From positions 124,001 to 188,000 of the forward strand of contig NZ_FQUV01000003.1 in NCBI RefSeq assembly GCF_900129235.1: DNA of 64,000 nt. Direction: 5' to 3'. The DNA is from Litoreibacter ascidiaceicola. Lineage in GTDB: Bacteria > Pseudomonadota > Alphaproteobacteria > Rhodobacterales > Rhodobacteraceae. This document shows positions 47,896 through 57,541 of the stretch, in pieces; position 1 is the first letter of the stretch; each line of letters starts with the position of its first letter. The notes beneath the pieces are model-generated. The model saw only the letters and a list, made by a program, of their open reading frames with translations. It did not search any database and had not been told where the DNA came from. Position numbers and translations under genes: made by a program.

Positions 47896-48468
47896 CTAGC
47901 GATTAGCGCCCGGCACCCAAAGTACGTCGTCTTTGCCATCATTGTTGGCAATGCGAGACGCCACAAAGAACCAGTCCGACAGACGATTGAGATATTTCAC
48001 GGCGTCCGCGTTCACTGATTCCATTGCCGCCAGTTCCACAGTCAGCCGCTCCGCGCGACGCGATACCGTGCGGCATAGATGCAGTTGCGCTGCTAGTGCC
48101 GAGCCACCGGGCAGGATGAAGGACCGCAGTGGCTCCAGTGCCGCATTCATCGCGTCGATCTCGTTTTCAAGACGTGACACTTGCGCCGCCGCCATGCGCA
48201 GAGGCTGGTATTCGGCATCTGCATCTTTTTCCATATCGGGGCGACACAGATCTGCGCCAAGATCGAACAGATCGTTTTGGATCATCGCCAGTTGCGCGTC
48301 CATTTCGCCGCTTGCATGCTGGCGAGCCAAACCAACGGTTGCGTTCGTCTCGTCAACAGTGCCGTAGGCATTTACGCGGGATGAATGCTTAGCTACGCGC
48401 GATCCGTTGCCTAAGGCTGTTTCGCCAGCGTCGCCGGTTTTGGTATAGATTTTGTTCAGAACGACCAT
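47896..48468 (-). CDS. PduO-type cob(I)yrinic acid a,c-diamide adenosyltransferase
   Basis: 190 residues. Starts MVVLNKIYTKTGDAGETAL with the ATP-binding TKTGDAGETALGNG motif, then SRVNAYGTVDE and LPGG motifs, and the C-terminal RLSDWFFVASR, all typical of PduO-type ATP:cob(I)alamin adenosyltransferases. Produces adenosylcobalamin, the cofactor of ethylmalonyl-CoA and methylmalonyl-CoA mutases. Start at 48468 leaves a 4-bp gap to the twin-TM gene. Confidence 0.92.
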   Translation of the reverse strand: MVVLNKIYTKTGDAGETALGNGSRVAKHSSRVNAYGTVDETNATVGLARQHASGEMDAQLAMIQNDLFDLGADLCRPDMEKDADAEYQPLRMAAAQVSRLENEIDAMNAALEPLRSFILPGGSALAAQLHLCRTVSRRAERLTVELAAMESVNADAVKYLNRLSDWFFVASRIANNDGKDDVLWVPGANR

Positions 48469-48472
48469 GAAA

Positions 48473-48682
48473 TTACGCGCCTCCCATGCGCCGGAAAAAG
48501 ACAAAAATCAGGATAAGGATTACCGCGATAAACTGCGCCGCGATGCGGTAGCGCATGATGCGGTTGGCGTGTTTGCGGTTGAAATCGCCGCCTTTGGCGA
48601 AGCCGCCAATGCCGATCAGCAGGATGATCAACACCGCGATACACGCGACTGCGACTACAATGAAAAGTGGATCGTCGGCCAT
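48473..48682 (-). CDS. Small twin-transmembrane-helix protein (HIG1-like)
   Basis: 69 residues with two helices (about 5-28 and 46-64) separated by a short loop containing NRKHANRIMRYR. This is the twin-TM/HIG1-domain type of small membrane protein; HIG1 proteins accompany cytochrome oxidase assembly in mitochondria, but the bacterial role is not known. It precedes the adenosyltransferase by 4 bp. Confidence 0.85.
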   Translation of the reverse strand: MADDPLFIVVAVACIAVLIILLIGIGGFAKGGDFNRKHANRIMRYRIAAQFIAVILILIFVFFRRMGGA

Positions 48683-48752
48683 GTTTCAGCCCCCGTAGGT
48701 TGCATGTGTTAGAATTGCATCTAGCGGAGCATATGCAAAAAGCGAACCTGAA

Positions 48753-49583
48753 TCACATGCGGTCAATTAGCCAATCGACCAGACGGGTCGGCAGAAGGCG
48801 CTTCAGAAAAGCCATCAAATAGGTCGGCGTGGTGATCTTATAGCGGGCCTTGGGGTTCGCATCTGTCAGCGCCCGCCACACCTTGTCACTGACGGCGGAG
48901 GCTGGCAGCTCGAACGTGTCGGGACCGCGATCTTCATACAGCCGCGTTAGCACCTTCTCCTCATACTCAGCCTTGCGGGCCGAGGAGCGCCAGTCGATCC
49001 ATTTCTCGAAATGCGGGATCGAGTTCTGGCGCAGTTTTGACGTAATCGGACCCGGCTGTATCAGGATCACGTCGATCCCGCTGCCGCGCATCTCGACGCG
49101 AAGCGTATCCGTCAATCCTTCCATGGCGAATTTGGTGCTGTTATACGCCCCGCGCAGTTTCAGCGCGACGAACCCCAACACCGAAGAGCAGTTCAATATC
49201 CGTCCGTGCCCCTGCGCTCGCATGATCGGGATCACTTGGCGGGTTAGCTCGTGATAGCCAAACAGGTTGGTCTCGAAGATCGAGCGCAACGCGTCCGTCG
49301 GCACGTCTTCTACCGCCGCCGGAAAGCCAAAGGCCGCGTTGTTGAACAGCGCGTCTAGAGTGCCGCTGGTACGGGTCAGCACTTCTTCAATTGCCGCAGA
49401 CATGGAAGCGGTATCGCTTTGATCCAGTACGAAACTCTCGAGCCCTTCGCGGATCAACCGGTCGCAGTCGTCTTGTTTCCGGCAGGTGGCAAAGACCCTC
49501 CAACCGCGCTTGTGCAGCGCATGTGCCGCGTCATAGCCGATACCCGAGGAACAGCCGGTGATAAGAATGGATTTGCGTGTCAT
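48753..49583 (-). CDS. Short-chain dehydrogenase/reductase
   Basis: 276 residues. TGCSSGIG for NAD(P) binding, NNAAFG, catalytic Ser in NCSSVLG and YxxxK as YNSTK. The long C-terminal part with a basic amphipathic end suggests membrane association, as in SDRs acting on lipid substrates. Substrate unknown. Stands alone between the SH3 gene and the small membrane protein gene, all on the same strand. Confidence 0.88.
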   Translation of the reverse strand: MTRKSILITGCSSGIGYDAAHALHKRGWRVFATCRKQDDCDRLIREGLESFVLDQSDTASMSAAIEEVLTRTSGTLDALFNNAAFGFPAAVEDVPTDALRSIFETNLFGYHELTRQVIPIMRAQGHGRILNCSSVLGFVALKLRGAYNSTKFAMEGLTDTLRVEMRGSGIDVILIQPGPITSKLRQNSIPHFEKWIDWRSSARKAEYEEKVLTRLYEDRGPDTFELPASAVSDKVWRALTDANPKARYKITTPTYLMAFLKRLLPTRLVDWLIDRM

Positions 49584-49616
49584 GTGGCTATCGGTATCGC
49601 AACCGCGCTACGGCGA

Positions 49617-50144
49617 CTAGCCCGCGTCTGATAGAAACTGTGCAGAAATGTAGGCTTCGATGCCGGTTTCCAAAATGTAGACCTTGGCCCAACCGCTGGG
49701 CAGCATCTCAACTAGTTCTGCGCTGTCGTTGCGTACGGCACGACCGACAATTTTTGCGGTGGTGGACGGACCCGCGCGCAAGTTGACGCGTTTGCCGGTC
49801 ACGCGGCGGATCGTCGTCGTCGCAACTTCTGGGGTGGTTGCAAGTTGTTGCGTCGCCACTGGCTCAGCCGCGGCGGGCGTGGTCGCATCTGTCGATGCGG
49901 ACACAAGCGCGGGGGATTCGATCTCTTCCAGCGTCGTCAAAGCGGCAGGAATGGCGGTTGTTTCGGGTTCCGCCACAGCGTTGGAAACCTGAATGGCGGG
50001 AGCTTCCAAAGTGGTCGATACAGTTCTGGTAACTTGTTGCTCTGCCCGCGCTTTTCGCGATGCCAGCTCCTCACTCGTGGGTTCCCCCATCGTGATCAAG
50101 ACCAAGTACAACGCGGCGCACAAGCCGACGACCCACTTTAACAT
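49617..50144 (-). CDS. SH3-domain membrane-anchored protein
   Basis: 175 residues from an ATG at 50144 with GGGGG before it; a longer in-frame start at 50279 would overlap the ParC promoter. One N-terminal helix, a Thr/Ala/Glu-rich linker, then a C-terminal bacterial SH3 (SH3_3) domain: VNLRAGPSTTAKIVGRA and GWAKVYI are its conserved pieces. Probably periplasmic and cell-wall associated. Divergent from parC. Confidence 0.85.
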   Translation of the reverse strand: MLKWVVGLCAALYLVLITMGEPTSEELASRKARAEQQVTRTVSTTLEAPAIQVSNAVAEPETTAIPAALTTLEEIESPALVSASTDATTPAAAEPVATQQLATTPEVATTTIRRVTGKRVNLRAGPSTTAKIVGRAVRNDSAELVEMLPSGWAKVYILETGIEAYISAQFLSDAG

Positions 50145-50281
50145 AAAACAATCCCCCAAGGCGTATCCAAGCCCTTGTGCCATCTTATCACGAAACGACC
50201 ACGGGGAAACCGGAAGAATTACTCCCCTGATTGCAAATCTCGCCGCTTTACGCTCCCGATCAGTGGCGCTACACAGCATCT

Positions 50282-52621
50282 ATGTCTGACAACGCCGACA
50301 CCCCCCAGATTGAGCCGTCCGAACTGGCCGAACCGCTGCTCAAAGCGATTGGCGACCGCTATCTGACTTATGCGTTGTCGACGATTATGCACCGTGCGCT
50401 GCCCGATGCGCGGGATGGATTGAAGCCGGTTCATCGCCGCATTCTGTATGCGATGCGCGAACTCAAGCTCGCCTCGAATGGCGGCTTCCGTAAATCGGCG
50501 AAGATTTCCGGCGACGTGATGGGCAACTACCACCCGCACGGTGACGCCGCGATTTATGACGCAATGGCGCGTCTGGCGCAGGAATTTAACGTCCGGTACC
50601 CGTTGGTCGACGGCCAAGGCAACTTCGGCAATATCGACGGTGATAACCCCGCTGCAGCCCGATATACCGAAGCACGCATGACCGCTGCCGCTGAGGCCCT
50701 GCTCGAAGGCCTCAACGAGAATGCGGTCGATTATCGCCCCAACTACGATGGCACGCTTGAAGAGCCCGCCGTTCTGCCCGCGACCTTCCCCAACCTGCTC
50801 GCCAATGGCTCCAGCGGGATCGCGGTGGGCATGGCGACCAATATTCCGCCCCACAATATCGATGAGCTGATCAACGCGTGTATTCACCTGATCAAAGCCC
50901 CGAACGCCCGCGATGAGACTTTGCTGGAACATGTGCCGGGGCCAGACTTCCCGACAGGTGGCACGATCGTCGAGCCGCGTGAGAATATCCTTGAGGCCTA
51001 CCGTACAGGGCGGGGCTCCTTCCGTCTGCGCTCCAAGTGGGAGGTCGAGGATCTGGGTCGTGGTCTTTGGCAAATTGTGGTCACCGAGATTCCCTATCAG
51101 GTTCAAAAATCCAAGCTGATCGAGAAAATCGCGGAAGTGATCCAGACCAAGAAGGTCCCGATCCTCGCCGATATCCGCGACGAAAGCGCCGAAGATATCC
51201 GCGTTGTGCTGGAACCGCGCTCCAAGAATGTCGATCCTGAAGTTCTGATGGGCATGATGTTCCGCAATTCCGATCTGGAAGTGCGGTTCTCGCTGAACAT
51301 GAACGTGCTGATCGACGGGCGCACGCCCAAGGTATGTTCCTTGAAAGAGGTGCTGCGCGCCTTCCTCGACCACCGCCGCGAAGTTTTGCAGCGCCGCTCG
51401 CAGCACCGTCTGGAAAAGATAGATCACCGTTTAGAGGTCTTGGAAGGCTTCATCCTCGCCTTCCTCAATCTTGATCGTGTGATTGATATCATCCGTTATG
51501 ACGATGACCCCAAATCCGGGCTGATGTTTGAGGACTGGGGCAAAGATCATCCGCGTGCGATGGACGAGAAAGATTATGTCGGCCCGAGTTCCCGCACCGG
51601 CGAGCCATCGCTGACCGAAGTCCAAGCTGACGCCATCCTCAACATGCGTCTGCGGAGCTTACGTCGCCTCGAAGAAATGGAATTGAAGCGCGAGCGTGAT
51701 GAATTGATGATCGAGCGCGCTGGTCTAGAAGACCTGCTCGATAGCGACGATTTGCAGTGGAAGAAGATCACTGAGCAACTGCGTGACGTGCGCAAGCAAT
51801 TCGGAAAGGACAGCGAAGGCGGCGCACGGCGCACGCAATTCGCCGAAGCCACCGAGATCGCGGAGGTACCGCTGGAGGCCATGATCGACCGCGAGCCGAT
51901 CACTGTGGTCTGCTCCAAGATGGGTTGGGTCCGCGCAATGACTGGCCATATTGACCTGACGCGAGAGCTGAAATTCAAGGACGGCGATGAGGGTCGCTTT
52001 GTTTTCCACGCGGAAACCACCGATAAGCTGTTGGTCTTCGGATCAAACGGACGTTTCTATACCGTGTCCGCTGCCAATCTGCCCGGCGGGCGTGGCATGG
52101 GCGAGCCGTTGCGCCTGATGGTCGACTTGCCCAACGAGGCGGAAATTGTCGACATGTTCATCCACGCGCCGGGCCGCAAACTGCTGGTCGCGTCCTCCGA
52201 GGGTAACGGCTTTGTGGTGCCAGAGGATGACGTTGTTGCACAGACCCGCAGTGGTAAGCAGGTACTCAATGTCAAAGACGCCTACGCTGTCGTCTGTCGT
52301 CCTGTAACGGGCGACCACGTCGCCATCGTCAGCCAGAACGGCAAGTTTCTGGTCTTCCCAGCGTCCGAGCTTCCTGAGATGGGCCGTGGCAAAGGCGTGC
52401 GACTTCAGAAATACAATATGGCCCGTGGCAAACAAGGCTCACTCGAACTTGATGGCGGCCTGTCCGATCTCATGACATTCGCATGGGACGAGGGGCTAAC
52501 TTGGGGCATGGGTGGCGGCAAAGTTCGCCATGAGCCCGACATGACGGAATGGCTTGGCAAGCGCGCCGGAGTCGGCAAGCGCCCGCCCTACGGCTTCCCG
52601 AAAAGCTACAAGTTCGATTGA
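50282..52621 (+). CDS. parC: DNA topoisomerase IV subunit A
   Basis: 779 residues. Catalytic Tyr in [10 protein letters not shown], the [13 protein letters not shown] segment, and the ParC N-terminal [13 protein letters not shown]. The C-terminal six-bladed beta-pinwheel is shorter than in GyrA, which together with the sequence favours ParC over GyrA. Decatenates daughter chromosomes with ParE. Start at 50282 (MSDNADTPQ), with an uncertain ribosome site; the in-frame start at 50231 would extend into the divergent promoter. Confidence 0.93.
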   Translation: MSDNADTPQIEPSELAEPLLKAIGDRYLTYALSTIMHRALPDARDGLKPVHRRILYAMRELKLASNGGFRKSAKISGDVMGNYHPHGDAAIYDAMARLAQEFNVRYPLVDGQGNFGNIDGDNPAAARYTEARMTAAAEALLEGLNENAVDYRPNYDGTLEEPAVLPATFPNLLANGSSGIAVGMATNIPPHNIDELINACIHLIKAPNARDETLLEHVPGPDFPTGGTIVEPRENILEAYRTGRGSFRLRSKWEVEDLGRGLWQIVVTEIPYQVQKSKLIEKIAEVIQTKKVPILADIRDESAEDIRVVLEPRSKNVDPEVLMGMMFRNSDLEVRFSLNMNVLIDGRTPKVCSLKEVLRAFLDHRREVLQRRSQHRLEKIDHRLEVLEGFILAFLNLDRVIDIIRYDDDPKSGLMFEDWGKDHPRAMDEKDYVGPSSRTGEPSLTEVQADAILNMRLRSLRRLEEMELKRERDELMIERAGLEDLLDSDDLQWKKITEQLRDVRKQFGKDSEGGARRTQFAEATEIAEVPLEAMIDREPITVVCSKMGWVRAMTGHIDLTRELKFKDGDEGRFVFHAETTDKLLVFGSNGRFYTVSAANLPGGRGMGEPLRLMVDLPNEAEIVDMFIHAPGRKLLVASSEGNGFVVPEDDVVAQTRSGKQVLNVKDAYAVVCRPVTGDHVAIVSQNGKFLVFPASELPEMGRGKGVRLQKYNMARGKQGSLELDGGLSDLMTFAWDEGLTWGMGGGKVRHEPDMTEWLGKRAGVGKRPPYGFPKSYKFD

Positions 52622-52636
52622 CGCGATTTCAGCTGC

Positions 52637-54004
52637 TTAATCGGCGCATTCAACGTTCAGCCATACCCCGCCCTCGGGTCTCAATGTCAGGATCAAAACG
52701 GGGTAAGGGTCTTTGCCCTTCACCCGTGTGAATTTGAACCGCGACAGGATTGTGGCCAGAATGATGACCGCTTCTTGTACGGCAAAACTCATTCCGATGC
52801 AGATACGTGGCCCGTCGCCAAATGGCAGATAGGCGAAGCGGTCGACCTTCTTGTCCTTGGCGAACCGTTCCGGATCAAAGGCGTCCGGATCATCCCAAAG
52901 CAACCGCGACCGATGCAGCGCGTAAACGGGAAGCATCACCGTATCACCCGGTGCAATTGGCCGCCCGCACAGCTCGTCCTGCACTTGCGCGGTCCGCGAC
53001 AGGAAGGCAGCGGGCGGGTAGAGCCGCAGCGTTTCATCTATGATTTGCCGTATGTAAGGCAGGTCTTTGAGGTCACCTTCCGTGGCAGTGCGCCCTTGCA
53101 GAACTGATTGTGCCTCGTCCCGCGCCCGATCCTGAACACTTTCGTCGAAGGCGCAGAGGTAAAGCGCCCAAGCCAAGGTCAGCGCCGTTGTTTCGTGCCC
53201 GGCGACGATGAATGTCAGAAGATTGTCGCGCAACTCGGAGGTGTTCATCGACCGTTTGGTTTCAGGGTCTTCGCCCGCCATGAGCAAATCCAAAAGGTCA
53301 GGCACTTCGCCATCAGGCTTTGCCTTGCGGTTGCTGATCACGCCGTCGGCCATGGATTTCATCGTCTTCATGCCACCCGAGGACATCATGCGACCGGGGC
53401 GGGGGATCCATGTGGGTAGGCCCAGCACGTCGAACAGCGATACCTTTGCAGTGCTATCAATGTATCCGTCGATCGCCTTGTGGATGGCCGCACGGTCAAA
53501 ACCTTCATCACCAGAGAACGTCACATCCGAGATCACCTCGAATGTTGACGTCACCATCTCTGCGTACATGTCGGCGGCTCTTCCCACATTGGCATCAATG
53601 CGTGCGCAGGACCGGTCCGCCGCAGCACTCATGATCGGGGCAAGGTTGGCGACGTTTCGATGCGAGAAAACCGGAGCCGCCGCACGTCGCTGCCAGCGCC
53701 AATGAGCCCCTTCGGCCACGAACAAGCTGTCGCCGATTGCGGGGCGCAGGATGTTTTTGGTGACATCGGATTTGGGGTAGTCATCAAGCCGGTCGCGCAA
53801 AATCTGGCGAATGGCGTCAGGGTCCATCACCATGTGCCATGGTTTGCCCATCTTGCCCGTCACAATCGGCTGGTGCAGCGCGATTTCGGGGATGATTTCG
53901 ATCAGGTTGCGTTGTGCTGCACGTAGGGACTGCAGAATGCCCCACTTTTCAGTGACAAGCTTCACGCGGGGCGGGTAGATGGTGCTGTTGTCTTCCATAG
54001 GCAT
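52637..54004 (-). CDS. Cytochrome P450
   Basis: 455 residues. I-helix AGHETTA, K-helix ETLR (ExxR), and the haem-binding FGDGPRICIG with the axial Cys near residue 400. All the catalytic features are intact, so an active monooxygenase is expected. No ferredoxin or reductase partner is adjacent, and the substrate is unknown. Start set at the first of two nearby ATGs (54004; 53998 also possible). It sits between parC and a lipoprotein gene without obvious pathway context. Confidence 0.9.
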   Translation of the reverse strand: MPMEDNSTIYPPRVKLVTEKWGILQSLRAAQRNLIEIIPEIALHQPIVTGKMGKPWHMVMDPDAIRQILRDRLDDYPKSDVTKNILRPAIGDSLFVAEGAHWRWQRRAAAPVFSHRNVANLAPIMSAAADRSCARIDANVGRAADMYAEMVTSTFEVISDVTFSGDEGFDRAAIHKAIDGYIDSTAKVSLFDVLGLPTWIPRPGRMMSSGGMKTMKSMADGVISNRKAKPDGEVPDLLDLLMAGEDPETKRSMNTSELRDNLLTFIVAGHETTALTLAWALYLCAFDESVQDRARDEAQSVLQGRTATEGDLKDLPYIRQIIDETLRLYPPAAFLSRTAQVQDELCGRPIAPGDTVMLPVYALHRSRLLWDDPDAFDPERFAKDKKVDRFAYLPFGDGPRICIGMSFAVQEAVIILATILSRFKFTRVKGKDPYPVLILTLRPEGGVWLNVECAD

Positions 54005-54105
54005 CAATATATGCGGTCTTCGCGCCACGGCAACGCGGCGTATGATTGCACCCTTGGAGCAGCTCAGGTATCCAAGCTGAACGAGACTTGAAGGAAACCC
54101 GATCC

Positions 54106-54765
54106 ATGCGCGCCATTATTCCTGCTTTGACCGCTGTATTCGTTTTGGCAGCCTGTGCGGTGCCAAACCCTGATACCGAGGACCAGCCCCCGCTTGGCGA
54201 CTTCAAGCTGGACCTGAATGTTGCGGTAACAGACAAGGCCAGTAAAATGGGAGTGTCCCGCTCGGCCTCTGCCGAAGACTGGGAGAAGGTGCTGGAAGCC
54301 GCCATCGACAAGCGCTTTCGGCGGTATGAGGGCGAGAAGCTCTATCACATCAGCTACAGTCTCGACGGATATATTCTGGCCACAAAAGGTGGGCGGCTTG
54401 CCTTGGCGCCCCGGTCAGCGATGAGTGCCACGGTTCATATCTGGGACAGCGCGACCAAGACAAGGTTAGAAGAGCGCTCCAAGCAAATTCTCGTTTTAGA
54501 ACAGCTCGATGGCGAGACCTTTATCGGATCCGGTTTCTTCAACTCAACCGAACAGCAGATGCAAAATCTGGCAGCACAATTTGCTAAAGCCGTTGAGCGT
54601 TGGCTGGTCGCGAATGGAGATTTGTTCGGCCAAGACGTGGATGCTGAGGCCAAAGAAGCATCAGCCAAAGACGACCTTGCCGCGCTGGCTGAGAAGGCGA
54701 AAGCCGATGCCGCGGCTGATCCTGATGCCGCAGCGCCCACGGTTGTTGACCCCTTGGCCAACTGA
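54106..54765 (+). CDS. Conserved lipoprotein of unknown function
   Basis: 219 residues. Lipobox VLAAC near residue 16. The middle of the protein is a beta-rich domain with YEGEKLYHISYSLDGYIL; the C-terminal tail is an Ala/Asp/Lys-rich amphipathic stretch. I recognise no domain. AAGGAAA precedes the ATG at 54106; an upstream start at 54046 would abolish the signal peptide. Divergent from the P450. Confidence 0.75.
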   Translation: MRAIIPALTAVFVLAACAVPNPDTEDQPPLGDFKLDLNVAVTDKASKMGVSRSASAEDWEKVLEAAIDKRFRRYEGEKLYHISYSLDGYILATKGGRLALAPRSAMSATVHIWDSATKTRLEERSKQILVLEQLDGETFIGSGFFNSTEQQMQNLAAQFAKAVERWLVANGDLFGQDVDAEAKEASAKDDLAALAEKAKADAAADPDAAAPTVVDPLAN

Positions 54766-54853
54766 CGCTTGATTTTTCTTGTGATCCTGCATAGGTAGCG
54801 CGCGAAGTGAAACGGGTCCTGGCGGGCCCCCTAATTTTGAGGCGCCTAACGCT

Positions 54854-56029
54854 ATGGCTAAGGAAAAGTTTGAACGCTCTAAACCACACGTCAACATCGG
54901 CACAATCGGCCACGTTGACCACGGCAAAACCACGCTGACAGCAGCGATCACCAAGTATTTCGGTGACTTCCAAGCGTATGACCAAATCGACGGCGCGCCC
55001 GAAGAAAAAGCCCGCGGCATCACGATCTCGACCGCGCATGTCGAGTACGAGACCGAAAACCGCCACTACGCCCACGTTGACTGCCCCGGCCACGCCGACT
55101 ACGTCAAAAACATGATCACCGGTGCCGCCCAAATGGACGGCGCGATCCTGGTTGTGAACGCGGCTGACGGCCCGATGCCACAGACCCGTGAGCACATCCT
55201 GCTGGGCCGCCAGGTTGGCATCCCGAAGATGGTCGTTTACATGAACAAAGTTGACCAAGTGGATGACGACGAGCTGCTCGAGCTGGTTGAAATGGAAATC
55301 CGCGAGCTGCTGTCCTCCTACGACTACCCTGGCGACGACATTCCAGTGATCCCGGGCTCCGCTCTGGCCGCTATGGAAGGCCGCGACCCGGAAATCGGCG
55401 AGGAGTCCATCCGCAAGCTGATGGCCGCTGTTGACGAATACATCCCAACGCCAGAGCGGGCTGTGGACCAGCCGTTCCTGCTGCCGATCGAGGACGTGTT
55501 CTCGATCTCCGGTCGCGGCACGGTTGTCACCGGCCGTATCGAGCGCGGTGTGGTTAACGTGGGTGACGAGCTGTCCATCGTGGGCATCCGTGACACCACA
55601 AAAACCACCTGTACCGGTGTTGAAATGTTCCGCAAACTGCTGGATCGCGGTGAAGCAGGCGACAACGTCGGCGTCCTGCTGCGCGGCATCGACCGTGACG
55701 GCGTTGAGCGTGGTCAGGTTCTGGTCAAGCCGGGTTCGGTGACACCACACACCAAGTTCGAGGCCGAGGCGTATATCCTCACCAAGGAAGAGGGTGGCCG
55801 TCACACGCCGTTCTTCGCGAACTACCGTCCACAGTTCTACTTCCGGACAACAGACGTCACGGGCACCGTTAACCTGCCAGAAGGCACGGAAATGGTTATG
55901 CCGGGCGACAACCTGAAGTTCGACGTCGAGCTGATCGCGCCGATCGCCATGGAGCAAGGCCTCCGCTTCGCGATCCGCGAAGGTGGCCGCACTGTTGGCG
56001 CTGGTGTTGTGTCGAAGATTACAGATTAA
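54854..56029 (+). CDS. tuf: Elongation factor Tu
   Basis: 391 residues. GTPase motifs [18 protein letters not shown] and NKVDQ, then beta-barrel domains 2 and 3. Carries aminoacyl-tRNA to the ribosome. Codon use is much more biased than its neighbours, as expected for a highly expressed gene, which leaves a long open frame on the opposite strand. A TTGATT box at 54770 lies in the upstream gap but the matching -10 is weak. Closes with a strong terminator. Its position before tRNA-Trp and secE marks it as the tufB-type copy. Confidence 0.98.
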   Translation: MAKEKFERSKPHVNIGTIGHVDHGKTTLTAAITKYFGDFQAYDQIDGAPEEKARGITISTAHVEYETENRHYAHVDCPGHADYVKNMITGAAQMDGAILVVNAADGPMPQTREHILLGRQVGIPKMVVYMNKVDQVDDDELLELVEMEIRELLSSYDYPGDDIPVIPGSALAAMEGRDPEIGEESIRKLMAAVDEYIPTPERAVDQPFLLPIEDVFSISGRGTVVTGRIERGVVNVGDELSIVGIRDTTKTTCTGVEMFRKLLDRGEAGDNVGVLLRGIDRDGVERGQVLVKPGSVTPHTKFEAEAYILTKEEGGRHTPFFANYRPQFYFRTTDVTGTVNLPEGTEMVMPGDNLKFDVELIAPIAMEQGLRFAIREGGRTVGAGVVSKITD

Positions 56030-56058
56030 TCTGTCACCCATTTAGGCGTTACAGATTA

Positions 56059-56094
56059 GAAAAGGCCGCTCCGAAGGGGGCGGCCTTTTTTCTT
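56059..56094 (+). terminator. Rho-independent terminator of tuf
   Basis: AAAAGGCCG (56060-56068) pairs with CGGCCTTTT (56081-56089), followed by more T, about 30 bases after the tuf stop. Confidence 0.92.
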
Positions 56095-56217
56095 GAAGGG
56101 ACCGAAATATAGCGGTCTGCAAGGCGTCGGCAAAGTGTCGGCAAAACGTATGGCAGGGTGGCGGGCAGAGCTGCGATCTGGTTTAGAGTTAAATCCAGAC
56201 CCACAAAGGCCGTTTTT

Positions 56218-56874
56218 ATGTCCGATAATTTCCCTGCACCTTCGACGCCGTTTCCGATTGTCTTGCCGGACGGCTCTGCGCATTCGGGAACGGTGTTCCT
56301 GAAGCCGGTCCTGAAGCATCCGCGTTTTGTGGTGGGCGAGTACACCTATGCCAGCGCCCACACGCCGCCTGATGATTGGGCAGCCCATTTTGCGCCGTAT
56401 CTGTACGACTTTTCGCCAGAGAAGCTGGTGATCGGAAAGTTTTGCCAGATCGCGGATGGGGTGACGTTTATCACGTCGTCCGCCAACCACCGTCATGACG
56501 GTTTCTCCAGCTTTCCGTTCGCCGTGTTCGGAGGCGATAGGGAGGGGCGTCCTTCGATGCCTGCGCCCGGGCCGGATACGGTGGTCGGGAATGACGTCTG
56601 GATCGGGCAGGGTGCGCGGATATTGCCGGGCGCGCGCATTGGCTCCGGCGCGATTATCGGCGCGGGGAGTGTCGTGGCGGGCGAGGTGCCGGACTATGCG
56701 ATCTATGCAGGCAATCCTGCGCGACTGGTCCGAATGCGATTTGATGCTCCGACAGTGTCGGCATTGCTGAAGGTTGCATGGTGGGACTGGCCCATAAACC
56801 AGATTGTAGACCATGAATCCGCCATTTGCGGAGCGGATATGGATGCCCTGAGGCGTGCGGCGCCGTCGTCATGA
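56218..56874 (+). CDS. Xenobiotic acyltransferase (CatB/Vat-like, left-handed beta-helix)
   Basis: 218 residues. Hexapeptide repeats (VVGNDVWIGQGARILPGARI and GSGAIIGAGSVVAG) give a left-handed parallel beta-helix, and a catalytic-loop His is in SSANHRHDGF, as in the CatB/Vat family that acetylates chloramphenicol or streptogramins. It may equally acetylate an unrelated amine or alcohol. Start at 56218 (MSDNFPAP). Located between tuf and tRNA-Trp, where no such gene is expected. Confidence 0.83.
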   Translation: MSDNFPAPSTPFPIVLPDGSAHSGTVFLKPVLKHPRFVVGEYTYASAHTPPDDWAAHFAPYLYDFSPEKLVIGKFCQIADGVTFITSSANHRHDGFSSFPFAVFGGDREGRPSMPAPGPDTVVGNDVWIGQGARILPGARIGSGAIIGAGSVVAGEVPDYAIYAGNPARLVRMRFDAPTVSALLKVAWWDWPINQIVDHESAICGADMDALRRAAPSS

Positions 56875-57146
56875 GCGGGGCTGGGCAGTTTAGTGACCAT
56901 TCTCAAGCGCGCCGGCGGGATCGGGCTTTCCTGCACAGGAGCTGTGCGGATTGGAATGCTTTCAAATATAATAATTAAAACAAATTCTTATACAGTTTTT
57001 ACGGCTAAACCACGCTGGCGTGATCGACGGTGACAGGTTCGTGTCTGTTAATCGCTGTTCAGATGGCCAAATAGAGCCGTGTCGAGCCAGTGCGGTTCGA
57101 CCCGTGCTCGAAGGGCTTCGAGTGATCGTCGCAAGGACTGCAGGCA
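56875..57146. promoter_or_regulatory. AT-rich stretch and paired hairpins before a small ORF
   Basis: No gene is seen in this 272-bp gap except the small ORF that follows it. An AT-rich stretch of about 45 bases (56960-57005) could hold a promoter. Near 57081-57101 GTCGAGCC and GGTTCGAC form an 8-bp stem with a 5-base loop (one G-U), and at 57107-57122 CTCGAAG/CTTCGAG form a second palindrome, just before the ribosome site of the small ORF. Confidence 0.4.
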
Positions 57147-57308
57147 ATGAAAAATGTAATACTGTCTTTTGGCGTGGTGCTTGGCCTACTTGGCGGCCCC
57201 GCAATTGCTGATTCCACTGATCAATCCAGCCCGACCAGTTTGGACACTCTGTCTGAAACGCAGCTTGATGCATTGGTATCCATACTGTCGGGCCTGCCGC
57301 GTCAGTAG
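57147..57308 (+). CDS. Small secreted protein of 53 residues
   Basis: ATG at 57147 with AAGGA nine bases before, closing at TAG 57306-57308. The 53-residue product has Lys at position 3, a hydrophobic core up to about residue 20 ending GGPAIA (likely signal-peptidase site near residue 21), and a mature part of about 32 residues that is Ser/Thr/Asp rich with the end VSILSGLPRQ. No family is recognised. The good ribosome site and signal peptide argue for a real gene; its short length means it is easily missed. It lies between the acetyltransferase and tRNA-Trp. Confidence 0.5.
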   Translation: MKNVILSFGVVLGLLGGPAIADSTDQSSPTSLDTLSETQLDALVSILSGLPRQ

Positions 57309-57430
57309 GGCGTTGCTTTTCTGCCAAACCGCTCGCGAGATCGGTGGGTAGGAACTCAATTTTAACTTTTTGGAGCAGATGATCCCTTGCAAAGCCACCT
57401 CTGCTTTAATAACACCTCACCATTAAGTGC

Positions 57431-57506
57431 AGGGGATTAGCTCAGTTGGTAGAGCATCGGTCTCCAAAACCGAGGGTCGTGAGTTCGAGTCTCTCATCCC
57501 CTGCCA
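57431..57506 (+). tRNA. tRNA-Trp, anticodon CCA
   Basis: 76 bases with CCA encoded. Acceptor stem AGGGGAT/ATCCCCT, D-arm AGCTCAGTTGGTAGAGC, anticodon stem TCGGT/ACCGA around loop CTCCAAA (anticodon CCA), and T-arm TTCGAGT. One T-T mismatch is seen in the T-stem. Upstream of secE, as in the classical tufB-trpT-secE-nusG order. Confidence 0.96.
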
Positions 57507-57541
57507 TTGATTTTTTTGAGTAAGAGGTCGCGTCGGCCACC

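Noticed and set aside
50219-51427. A 402-residue open frame antisense to parC
   Set aside because: Antisense of a well-supported gene, low similarity to anything recognisable, no start context.
54584-56041. A 485-residue open frame on the minus strand opposite tuf
   Set aside because: It is the shadow of the strongly biased tuf codons; no ribosome site and no domain is visible, and tuf is certain.
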